Source: CAYTMY01 sp964618075
GTDB lineage: Bacteria > Bacillota > Clostridia > Eubacteriales > Anaerofustaceae
DNA: 10,307 bases
Assembly (NCBI GenBank): GCA_964618075.1
Contig: CAZTZO010000038.1
Span: forward strand, 1-10,307
Direction of reading: 5' to 3'
Below are positions 5,351 to 10,307 of the stretch, piece by piece. Positions within the stretch are counted from its first letter, which is position 1, and each line of letters starts with the position of its first letter. The notes beneath the pieces are model-generated. The model ran no database searches. It had not been told where the DNA came from and worked only from the letters and a program-made list of their open reading frames with translations. The translations under genes and the position numbers were made by a program.

Positions 5351-5395
5351 ATTGAATATTGAATGAGGTGGTAAGGGGTATATTCAATATTGCAT
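5351..5395. repeat. Dyad AATATTGAAT/ATTCAATATT with tandem 7-mers
   Basis: The 10-bp arms AATATTGAAT (5355-5364) and ATTCAATATT (5382-5391) are perfectly inverted around a 17-bp G-rich spacer. The left arm is part of two tandem ATTGAAT units (5351-5364). A GC-rich patch follows, with a GGGTGG/CCACCC stem (5402-5422). The remaining bases to 5575 are AT-rich with nothing identifiable. Confidence 0.45.
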
Positions 5396-5575
5396 GGGGC
5401 GGGGTGGAGCCCGTAACCACCCTAAGAAAATAAAAGACCTATCTAAGCCATTTTTGAAGCATATAAAATAGAACCAAACACAAAAATTCATCTTTAAAAA
5501 ATTCCGAAAAAAATAAAAAAGCCTCCTTAAAAACAACAAAGTTATTGATATACGCTTTATGTTATAAAATAATCC

Positions 5576-5604
5576 TTGACAAATTGCGTGTATGAGCGTA
5601 ATAT
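5576..5604 (+). promoter_or_regulatory. Promoter of the small HTH gene
   Basis: TTGACA (5576-5581), a 17-bp spacer and TAATAT (5599-5604). The predicted start near 5611 coincides with the ribosome binding site AGGAGG (5611-5616), so the 5' UTR is only about a dozen bases. An AGCGTAATATA motif shared with the upstream repeats covers the -10 box, which would suit autoregulation. Confidence 0.65.
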
Positions 5605-5622
5605 ACTGATAGGAGGTACAGT

Positions 5623-5874
5623 ATGAACGTAAGAGAAGGAATAAAAGCAGTATTAAAGGACAACCATAAGACGCAAGTATGGTTAATGGGAAAAATGGGA
5701 TATACCACGCCGTCTGGAATAAATAGGCTGTTAAGTAGAAACAATCTAACGATAAAGACCCTATACCGCATTTGCGAGATACTTGACTATGAAATCACGA
5801 TACAACCGAAGAGACGTGCCGGAACGAGACCGCAAGGACAGATAGTTTTTGATTTCCCTGAAATTAACGAGTGA
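5623..5874 (+). CDS. Small helix-turn-helix (XRE/Cro-like) regulator
   Basis: An 83-residue protein that is mostly one helix-turn-helix domain, roughly residues 5-60: REGIKAVLKDNHKTQVWLMG, then KMGYTTPSGINRLLSRNNLT (recognition helix region) and IKTLYRICEILDYEITIQPK. The C-terminal 20 residues are basic then acidic (KRRAGTRPQGQIVFDF). AGGAGG lies six bases before ATG. The size and fold match Cro/CI-type regulators of phages and integrative elements. It is the only island gene on the plus strand and faces away from the toxin-antitoxin operon across the repeat-bearing gap, so it probably controls its own promoter and perhaps the divergent one. Confidence 0.82.
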   Translation: MNVREGIKAVLKDNHKTQVWLMGKMGYTTPSGINRLLSRNNLTIKTLYRICEILDYEITIQPKRRAGTRPQGQIVFDFPEINE

Positions 5875-5939
5875 ATTACGCATATTTGCGTGTATCCGTT
5901 TAACTTTTCCTCCTTTGGGTAATATTCTGAAATTAGAAG

Positions 5940-6023
5940 GGCAACCGATGACGGTTAGCCGTTAGAAAGAAATTGTTAAATGAACAACCGCTTTGTTATC
6001 AGGCTTTGGCGGTTGTTTGCTTT
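5940..6023 (+). repeat. Dispersed ~84-bp repeat, copy 1
   Basis: Matches the reverse complement of 8642-8725 with about six differences, including a 49-bp core identical base for base (5957-6005 and 8659-8707). Inside it AACAACCGC and GCGGTTGTT form a 9-bp stem with a 17-nt loop (5983-6015). A short ORF runs across it (MNNRFVIRLWRLFAF), but the second copy carries no comparable continuation, so an RNA or DNA element is more likely than a gene. Confidence 0.85.
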
Positions 6024-6714
6024 TATGATTATAGTCACCGTATATCTTCCGATATGTAATATTATTCTTAATAAGCTTCACCCCCTTTCTTGCTGCTTAG
6101 TTCTGTATGATATTGGGAGTTCTAATCGCTTCGTCCTATCTGCAAATACTATTTATATTAATCAAACTTTTTTTATAAGGCTGTCACCCTTTCTATACTT
6201 TTATTTTAATAATTCAAGCGATAATTTACACGTAATCTTACCTTGGCTTTATTATGTGGAATATAAAACTAACTAAATCGTTACAAGACGAATTTATATA
6301 TGTAAATAATTGTTGTAAAAATGTCTGCAAATTATCCTTGTAAAAATAAAAGAACGAAAGAAAATAAATGAATACAATCTTTCGTCTTTTAAAGAAGGGT
6401 CATTCATAAACTGAATGTATCTATAATATAACTTAAAATTTAGTGCATGTCAAATATTTTTTTAATAATATTTAATATTTATTTAGTCTAAAAGAAAACA
6501 GTATGATTTTCATTTGTGACTTGGGTAAAAAACTGTTTTTTCATCAACGGCTTTACTATGCAAATTGTGATACATAAGCAATTATATATGTAAATTTTTC
6601 TTACTTTATATTATTTGAATCATCGCATAAATTCATTATGGGAAAACAATGACCTATTGATACTTATTTGAAAATGATAAAACAAAGAAAAACCGCTTAT
6701 TTAGCGCATAAACA
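6024..6714. other. AT-rich intergenic stretch without recognisable gene
   Basis: No convincing coding frame lies between the dispersed repeat and the rplU promoter. One inverted repeat stands out: AAAAGAACGAAAGA (6348-6361) against TCTTTCGTCTTTT (6378-6390), with one bulged A. It could act as a weak terminator on the minus strand, where T-rich sequence follows. The rest is A/T runs and short AATATT dyads. Confidence 0.5.
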
Positions 6715-6744
6715 TTGACATCAAACAAGCTTTTGTGATATATT
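6715..6744 (+). promoter_or_regulatory. Sigma-A promoter of the rplU-prp-rpmA operon
   Basis: Consensus TTGACA (6715-6720), an 18-bp spacer and TATATT (6739-6744). Transcription should start near 6750, exactly where the first leader hairpin begins. Confidence 0.72.
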
Positions 6745-6749
6745 TAGTT

Positions 6750-6850
6750 GCTGTGCATAAGAAGCACGGCTTGCATCCGCATGCGTAAGGTAATAAAGCG
6801 ATACAGCACCTTAACGCAGCGAGATTGGTTAGTGGAGGTAAAAGCAAGAT
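6750..6850 (+). promoter_or_regulatory. Structured 5' leader of rplU (L21-leader type)
   Basis: The 100-nt leader folds into at least two hairpins. GCTGTGC (6750-6756) pairs with GCACGGC (6764-6770) through seven pairs including one G-U. GCGTAAGGT (6783-6791) pairs with ACCTTAACGC (6808-6817) with one bulged A. A conserved L21 leader upstream of rplU is known in Firmicutes (Rfam L21_leader) and is thought to bind L21 for feedback control. I assign it by position and shape and have not run the covariance model. GGAGG at 6834-6838 is the rplU ribosome binding site. Confidence 0.65.
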
Positions 6851-7417
6851 ATGTATGCAATTGTAAAGACAGGCGGTAAACAGTACCGTGTGCAAAAGGG
6901 TGACGTTATCAAGGTAGAAAAGATAACCCCCGAAAAAGAGAACCAGAAGACCTACAAGTTTAAGGAAGTGCTTTTTTTAAACGATGACAAAAAACTCTAT
7001 GTCGGTGCTCCTTTTGTAAAGGACGCTCAAGTCGAAGCGAAAATAATCACAGACGGCAGAGATGACAAGGTAATCGTTTACAAGTATAAAGCAAAGAAGG
7101 ATTACAGAAGAAAACAGGGACACAGACAACCTTTCACACAGCTTGAAATCACAAAGATCGCTTTAAAGAGTGCGGCAAGCGAGAAAACCGATCCTGAGGC
7201 AAAGCCGGCAGAAAAGAAAGAAGCGGCACCTAAAAAAGAAGCTGTGAAAAAAGAGACCGCCGTTAAGAAAGAAGCAGCACCGAAGAAAACGACTGAAAAA
7301 AAGGAAACGGTAAAGAAAGAAGCCACTAAAAAGGACGCGGCACCCAAGAAGGCTACTGAGAAAAAAGCGGCTCCCAAGAAAGCCGATAGTACAAAATCAA
7401 CCGAAGAAAAGAAATAA
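6851..7417 (+). CDS. rplU: Large ribosomal subunit protein bL21 with long basic C-terminal tail
   Basis: The first ~105 residues are a full L21: MYAIVKTGGKQYRVQKGDVI, a beta-barrel core, then KYKAKKDYRRKQGHRQPFTQ and LEITKIAL. L21 binds 23S rRNA in the large subunit. The usual length is about 103 residues, but here an 83-residue tail follows (106-188) made of repeated KKEAAPKK-, KKETAVKK- and KKATEKK-like units. It has 28 lysines, is rich in Ala and Glu, and has no hydrophobic core. The tail should be disordered and could contact RNA or DNA like a histone-H1-type tail. It is in frame with the core, and the gene is 13 bp from prp, so it is not a fusion to a neighbour. The start is supported by GGAGG at 6834-6838. 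The leader upstream suggests autoregulation. Confidence 0.97.
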   Translation: MYAIVKTGGKQYRVQKGDVIKVEKITPEKENQKTYKFKEVLFLNDDKKLYVGAPFVKDAQVEAKIITDGRDDKVIVYKYKAKKDYRRKQGHRQPFTQLEITKIALKSAASEKTDPEAKPAEKKEAAPKKEAVKKETAVKKEAAPKKTTEKKETVKKEATKKDAAPKKATEKKAAPKKADSTKSTEEKK

Positions 7418-7430
7418 GAGGAACAAGTAA

Positions 7431-7760
7431 GTGATAACGGCAGCATTTCGTTTCGACCCTGCGGACAAGATAACAAAAGTCAGTATATCAGGTCATGCGG
7501 AAATGGCGTCTTACGGATATGACACGGTTTGCGCAAGTGTTTCTTCCCTTCTGATAGCAACAATTAACGGACTTGAAGAATACGTAGGGATCAATACACA
7601 CGCAAAGGTTAATGAGGGCTGCACTGAATTTACTATCGAAACAGAAAATACAATTCAAAGTACTCAGGCACAGGCTATAGTTCATACCTTATATATGGCT
7701 ATGGAGGGCTTAGAGGACGAGTACGGAGATTACATACAAGTAACGGTAACGGAGGATTAA
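7431..7760 (+). CDS. prp: Ribosomal-processing cysteine protease Prp
   Basis: A 109-residue protein between rplU and rpmA, the standard place for prp in Firmicutes. Prp removes the N-terminal extension of L27, which must be cut for the peptidyl-transferase centre to work. The catalytic pair is visible: H22 in ISGHAEMASYGYD and C34 in TVCASVSSLL. Length is typical. The start is GTG with AGAGGA eight bases upstream. It begins 13 bp after rplU and ends 1 bp before rpmA, so the three are surely co-transcribed. The last codons contain the rpmA ribosome binding site GGAGG, which fits translational coupling of protease and substrate. Confidence 0.95.
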   Translation: MITAAFRFDPADKITKVSISGHAEMASYGYDTVCASVSSLLIATINGLEEYVGINTHAKVNEGCTEFTIETENTIQSTQAQAIVHTLYMAMEGLEDEYGDYIQVTVTED

Positions 7761-7761
7761 A

Positions 7762-8055
7762 ATGATAAGATATACTCTTGAAAATTTACAGCTTTTCGCT
7801 CATAAAAAGGGTGTGGGAAGCTCGAAAAACGGTCGTGACAGTGCCGCCCAACGTCTTGGAGTAAAGCGCGGAGACGGACAGTTCGTTCTTGCGGGCAATA
7901 TTTTGGTAAGACAGAGAGGAACGCACTTCCACCCCGGTATCAATGTCGGTAAAGGCGGAGATGATACTCTTTTTGCTACGGCAGACGGCGTTGTACGCTT
8001 TGAAAGGCTCGGCAGAGATAAAAAACAGGTCAGTATATATCCAAAAGCAAATTAA
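7762..8055 (+). CDS. rpmA: Large ribosomal subunit protein bL27, with Prp-cleaved N-terminal extension
   Basis: A 97-residue L27: HKKGVGSSKNGRDSAAQRLG, then RGTHFHPGINVGKGGDDTLF and a standard C-terminus. L27 reaches its N-terminus into the peptidyl-transferase centre. The protein starts with a 12-residue extension, MIRYTLENLQLF, ahead of AHKKG. The NLQLF-A motif is the known Prp site of Firmicutes, with cleavage expected between F12 and A13, leaving mature L27 beginning AHKKG. The ATG is placed by GGAGG six bases upstream at 7751-7755. A strong terminator follows 15 bp after the stop, ending the operon. Confidence 0.97.
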   Translation: MIRYTLENLQLFAHKKGVGSSKNGRDSAAQRLGVKRGDGQFVLAGNILVRQRGTHFHPGINVGKGGDDTLFATADGVVRFERLGRDKKQVSIYPKAN

Positions 8056-8069
8056 TTGATCAAACAACA

Positions 8070-8105
8070 AAAGCGGCGCATGTTATAATGTGCCGCTTTT
8101 TGCGT
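8070..8105 (+). terminator. Rho-independent terminator of the rplU operon
   Basis: AAAGCGGCGCAT (8070-8081) and ATGTGCCGCTTT (8088-8099) form a 12-bp stem with one G-U pair and a GTTATA loop, followed by a T-run. Confidence 0.92.
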
Positions 8106-8125
8106 TTTTTATTCGATACGAATCA

Positions 8126-8154
8126 TTGACAGAGTACATGCATTATAGTATAAT
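8126..8154 (+). promoter_or_regulatory. Perfect consensus promoter of tRNA-fMet
   Basis: TTGACA (8126-8131), exactly 17 bp, TATAAT (8149-8154). Every position matches the sigma-A consensus, as expected for a highly expressed tRNA gene. The tRNA starts 11 bp downstream. Confidence 0.88.
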
Positions 8155-8165
8155 AGTAAAGCTGT

Positions 8166-8241
8166 CGCGGGGTGGAGCAATTGGCAGCTCGTCGGGCTCA
8201 TAACCCGGAGGTTGGAGGTTCGAGTCCTCCCCCCGCAACCA
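8166..8241 (+). tRNA. Initiator tRNA-fMet (anticodon CAT)
   Basis: The anticodon loop CTCATAA gives CAT. Initiator hallmarks are present. Position 1 (C) faces A72, so the first acceptor pair is a mismatch (CGCGGGG against CCCCGCA). The anticodon stem has three consecutive G-C pairs (GGG/CCC). The T-arm is GGAGG, TTCGAGT, CCTCC, and CCA is encoded. It is a single-gene unit with its own promoter and terminator. Confidence 0.96.
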
Positions 8242-8257
8242 AATTTAAATAAACGTT

Positions 8258-8288
8258 AACAGTGGGTTTTTTATCCGCTGTTTTTTTA
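8258..8288 (+). terminator. Terminator of tRNA-fMet
   Basis: AACAGTGG (8258-8265) pairs with CCGCTGTT (8275-8282) with one G-T wobble. A T-run continues to about 8287. Confidence 0.82.
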
Positions 8289-8320
8289 TTTTGCTTTCCT
8301 TGCTTAATTATTGATAATCT

Positions 8321-8360
8321 GAGCTTGACGATTTAAGCGAGCTTAAAGCAACCTAAGCTC
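8321..8360. repeat. Nested palindrome of the TAAGC/GCTTA type
   Basis: Inner arms TTTAAGC and GCTTAAA (8332-8347) with a 2-nt loop lie inside outer arms GAGCTT (8321-8326) and AAGCTC (8355-8360). The inner part is nearly the same as TTTTAAGC/GCTTAAAA at 1897-1914, and both are nested inside a second pair of arms. Confidence 0.6.
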
Positions 8361-8641
8361 ATAAAACAGTGGTATCCAAATAAACCTAAAAAAGGTCAAA
8401 GGACTAAGACTAAAAAGAATTGATAGGTTTAAATCGTATACTATTACACATTTGGGTAGACAATATTTGACTATTATTTATTAAACCTATATATTCTTAA
8501 CATTATCGGTTTCGTTTACCATATCTATGACATATTCGAGGAGCAAAAAGATTTAGACTCAAAAACCGCCCTACTACTTCATTTTCGGCACGGCGGATTG
8601 TTTATATGACACAACCTTACAGCATAAAGACAGTTGGCAAG
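8361..8641. other. Intergenic stretch without recognisable gene
   Basis: No convincing ORF, RNA gene or promoter was found in this AT-rich stretch between the nested palindrome and copy 2 of the dispersed repeat. A CCGCC/GGCGG dyad (8567-8597) is the only local structure noted. Confidence 0.4.
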
Positions 8642-8725
8642 AAAGCAAACAACCGCCGAGCCTGATAACAAAGCGGTTGTTCATTTAACAATTTCTTTCT
8701 AACGGCTGACCGTCAAACGATTGCC
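8642..8725 (-). repeat. Dispersed ~84-bp repeat, copy 2 (inverted)
   Basis: Reverse complement of 5940-6023 with about six differences and a 49-bp identical core at 8659-8707. The internal AACAACCGC/GCGGTTGTT hairpin is kept in both copies. It lies between tRNA-fMet and the 3' end of the LuxR-type gene. Confidence 0.85.
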
Positions 8726-8805
8726 TTATCTGATAAAAATATAACATGAAAGGAACCAAAAATAAATAGCAAAAATATTAACTCGCACCAGTTGCGTTGC
8801 ATAGC

Positions 8806-9582
8806 TCAGAAAGAAGCGAATATCTTCAACATACTTATCCTGTTTTCAGCCTTTGTCTTTTTGTAGAGTTTATTAATGTGTTTATTCAAAGTCGATGGGG
8901 TGATCGAAAAGTCTTCACATATTTCCGCGTCGCTTTTGCCCTTCCTTATCATCTCTGCAACCTCGGCTTCCCTTCTCGTTAGATCGAACTCTCTGCTTAT
9001 TGCTTTGGTAAATTCACTCTTTGAATTCGCTCCAATCGAAGAGTCATTTTTCAGCTGAGAATAGAAACCAAAAGCAAGGTTGTCGGCAAACGTAGCAAGT
9101 ACGAACTTATCTTTTTCGGAGAAATCTCCCTTTTGTTTAGAGTTCAGCAGCACTATATAACCCAAAAGTGAGCCGTTAAAAACAAGAGAAGCTCGCAGCC
9201 CGTAATAGACATTAGAAGGACGAAAAAAGTTTTTATAAATCTCAAGGTTCTCGAACTCATCCTCATTGCGCATTTCCGTATCACGAAAAACCGTTGTTTT
9301 GTTCAAGGGGTAAAAACATTTGTAATAATCATCATTATGATAACCTTGTTGTTCAAAATAACGGCACAGCTTCCATTCCGAGTTTACCTGCGCGACATGG
9401 CTGCCCGTAATGCCGTTGGTATCTCTCGAAGCGATCCCGACAAACCCCTGTTCATAGCCTATCAGTACTCCAAGATCTTTAAGCAGTTTTTCACCAAACT
9501 CGTTAATGTTCGCCGAACACTCGGCAGTATACAAAAGATCAAACATGAAAAGCCATTCTCGTTGTTCAATGGGAAAAATCAT
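8806..9582 (-). CDS. LuxR-type transcriptional regulator with N-terminal sensor domain
   Basis: A 258-residue protein. Residues ~10-175 look like a GAF-type or autoinducer-domain-like sensor: YEQGFVGIASRDTNGITGSH, a middle rich in Tyr/Phe, then GLRASLVFNGSLLGYIVLLN and FSEKDKFVLATFADNLAFGF. After a linker (176-197) comes a complete LuxR/GerE helix-turn-helix (201-255) containing LTRREAEVAEMIRKGKSDAE, ICEDFSITPSTLNKHINKLY and KKTKAENRISML. There is no receiver domain, so it is not a classical response regulator. Any ligand is unknown. AGAGGT lies before the ATG. It diverges from the UroD-family gene across 230 bp holding both promoters and an inverted repeat, so that gene is the likely target. 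Confidence 0.88.
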   Translation of the reverse strand: MIFPIEQREWLFMFDLLYTAECSANINEFGEKLLKDLGVLIGYEQGFVGIASRDTNGITGSHVAQVNSEWKLCRYFEQQGYHNDDYYKCFYPLNKTTVFRDTEMRNEDEFENLEIYKNFFRPSNVYYGLRASLVFNGSLLGYIVLLNSKQKGDFSEKDKFVLATFADNLAFGFYSQLKNDSSIGANSKSEFTKAISREFDLTRREAEVAEMIRKGKSDAEICEDFSITPSTLNKHINKLYKKTKAENRISMLKIFASF

Positions 9583-9622
9583 ATGTTTACCTCTTTGTTT
9601 TGTATTCTTAAGATTAATTCCA

Positions 9623-9651
9623 ATTATAACCCTTTTGGCTGTGTCAGTAAA
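9623..9651 (-). promoter_or_regulatory. Promoter of the LuxR-type gene
   Basis: On the minus strand TTTACT (9646-9651), a 17-bp spacer and a perfect TATAAT (9623-9628), about 40 bp upstream of the start codon. Confidence 0.6.
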
Positions 9652-9670
9652 TAGAACTGTTATTCTATGA

Positions 9671-9690
9671 TATAGATTTTTGTATCTATA
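9671..9690. promoter_or_regulatory. Inverted repeat in the divergent intergenic region (candidate operator)
   Basis: TATAGAT and ATCTATA, perfectly inverted around a 6-bp spacer, lie 20 bp upstream of the luxR-type -35 and 50 bp upstream of the -35 of the divergent gene. The position and 20-bp length suit a dimeric LuxR-type protein. It could instead be an AT-rich hairpin of no function. Confidence 0.4.
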
Positions 9691-9739
9691 AAAAGCTCTT
9701 TCTCAGATAAATTAATTATATTTTAGTATTTTTTTTCAA

Positions 9740-9768
9740 TTGACCGCAAATTGGTTGACGATTATCAT
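9740..9768 (+). promoter_or_regulatory. Promoter of the UroD-family gene
   Basis: TTGACC (9740-9745), a 17-bp spacer and TATCAT (9763-9768). A second TTGAC lies within the spacer, 14 bp downstream of the first, and CAATT/AATTG arms surround the -35. Confidence 0.5.
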
Positions 9769-9812
9769 CAAATTATAAAATCGATTTTAAATCATGAACT
9801 TTAGAGGTCGTT

Positions 9813-10271
9813 TTGGGAAAGGATTATAAACCGGCATACAACAGAGTATACACGACATTGCGTCACGAAGAACCGGATATTGTTCCGGTATTTTGCGGAA
9901 TGGGAACTTTTGCTATCGGATACGCCGGTTCTACACTCGAAGAAGTGGAATCATCGTGGGAAAAGGAAGCGGAGGTCTTCTTAAAACCATATGAAAGGCT
10001 GTATTGCGACGCCATACATTCAATAGGAGTAACATACGGTCCCAGGGGCGCAAAAATTATAGGAAGTCCTTCCAGATTTATTTCTCCTGACGGTTGTACT
10101 TTGCAGCATCTAGCCTGCACACCTATGAACGAAGATGAATATGACAAGCTTATCGCCGATCCTGAAGGGTTTATATGGAACAGCTGTGTCCCGCGAACTG
10201 CGGCAGACCTTGCGCTGGGTTATGAACAAAAGAAAAAATCAATAAGTGAGCTTATTCTCTGTTATACATAA
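9813..10271 (+). CDS. Uroporphyrinogen decarboxylase (URO-D/MtaA-CmuA) family protein, apparently truncated
   Basis: The 152-codon frame matches the N-terminal half of the URO-D superfamily as used by corrinoid-dependent methyltransferases: YNRVYTTLRHEEPDIVPVFC, EVFLKPYERLYCDAIHSIGV, then GSPSRFISPDGCTLQHLACT and an acidic EDEYDKLIADPEGF. Family members run to about 330-400 residues as a TIM barrel, so more than half is missing. The frame ends in KKKSISELILCYT and a TAA, and neither other frame continues the fold up to the window end. The break coincides with a small palindrome at 10241-10256. Start: TTG at 9813 with AGAGGT just upstream; no in-frame ATG is better placed. It is probably a pseudogene, unless homology resumes beyond the window. 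Regulation by the divergent LuxR-type gene is likely. Confidence 0.7.
   Translation: MGKDYKPAYNRVYTTLRHEEPDIVPVFCGMGTFAIGYAGSTLEEVESSWEKEAEVFLKPYERLYCDAIHSIGVTYGPRGAKIIGSPSRFISPDGCTLQHLACTPMNEDEYDKLIADPEGFIWNSCVPRTAADLALGYEQKKKSISELILCYT
10241..10256. repeat. Palindrome at the broken end of the UroD-family gene
   Basis: AATAAG and CTTATT, perfectly inverted around TGAG. Apart from one gap and two changes it reads like the ATAAGC-AAA-GCTTAT core of the 27-bp repeats at 337 and 2137. It sits where the family resemblance of the coding frame ends, 15 bp before the stop. Confidence 0.45.
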
Positions 10272-10307
10272 TTTGGGTTTCATTATTGAGATTCTACTCT
10301 AAGAGAA

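Noticed and set aside
5562..5771. 69-codon antisense ORF over the HTH gene
   Set aside because: It overlaps a well-supported HTH gene with its own promoter and ribosome binding site, and has none itself.
5980..6276. 98-codon ORF beginning MNNRFVIRLWRLFAF
   Set aside because: It starts inside the dispersed repeat and runs through AT-rich intergenic DNA. There is no ribosome binding site, the composition looks like translated non-coding sequence, and the second repeat copy has no matching continuation.
7102..7476. 124-codon antisense ORF opposite rplU
   Set aside because: It is the reverse reading of the repetitive lysine-rich tail, giving Phe/Ser/Ala runs, with no start signal.
5940..8725. 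Inverted repeats as ends of a transposon
   Set aside because: The interval contains only core genes (L21, Prp, L27, tRNA-fMet) and no transposase, and no flanking target duplication was seen. Two separate copies of a dispersed repeat is the simpler reading.
9863..10147. Antisense ORF opposite the UroD-family gene
   Set aside because: The plus-strand frame has clear URO-D family features. The antisense frame has no start signal and no recognisable domain.

Overview
The window looks like chromosomal DNA of a low-GC Gram-positive bacterium, most likely a gut-type clostridium (Clostridia). The reasons are the rplU-prp-rpmA ribosomal operon with an L27 that carries a Prp-cleaved N-terminal extension, strong AGGAGG-type ribosome binding sites, near-consensus sigma-A promoters and AT-rich intergenic DNA. 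The genus cannot be fixed from the sequence alone.

Layout. (1) Positions 1-378 are the end of a tRNA operon: Gly (partial), Arg, His and Gln, followed by a terminator. (2) Positions 381-1777 are a complete ISL3-family insertion sequence inserted into the T-tract of that terminator, with imperfect terminal inverted repeats and a 7-8 bp target duplication. (3) Positions 1786-2163 are non-coding and packed with perfect hairpins. They include a second copy of the tRNA-Gln 3' end, which looks like an attachment-site scar, and a second copy of a 27-bp palindromic repeat. (4) Positions 2278-5874 resemble an accessory or mobile island. On the minus strand are a soluble FtsK/SpoIIIE-type DNA translocase, a frameshifted small DNA-binding-like gene, a 27-residue membrane peptide coupled to a 49-residue unknown, and a RelE-type toxin with a ribbon-helix-helix antitoxin. 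A small HTH regulator reads the other way. An AT-rich gap holds iteron-like AGCGTA repeats. No integrase or relaxase is visible, so the island is either a remnant or continues outside the window. (5) Positions 6715-8241 are core genes: an L21 autoregulatory-type leader, rplU (L21) with an unusual 83-residue Lys/Ala/Glu tail, prp, rpmA (L27), a terminator, and initiator tRNA-fMet with a perfect consensus promoter. This block lies between two inverted copies of an ~84-bp repeat. (6) Positions 8806-10271 hold a LuxR-type regulator diverging from a uroporphyrinogen-decarboxylase-family gene that stops at 152 codons, far short of its family.

How the parts work together. The ribosomal operon makes L21, L27 and the protease that matures L27, probably with feedback through the leader. 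The toxin-antitoxin pair is probably self-regulated through a palindrome over its -10 box and may stabilise the island. The LuxR regulator probably controls the divergent methyltransferase/UroD-like gene. A recurring theme is small palindromes built on TAAGC/GCTTA, which appear in the tRNA terminator, in the hairpin cluster, after the tRNA-fMet terminator and at the broken end of the UroD gene.
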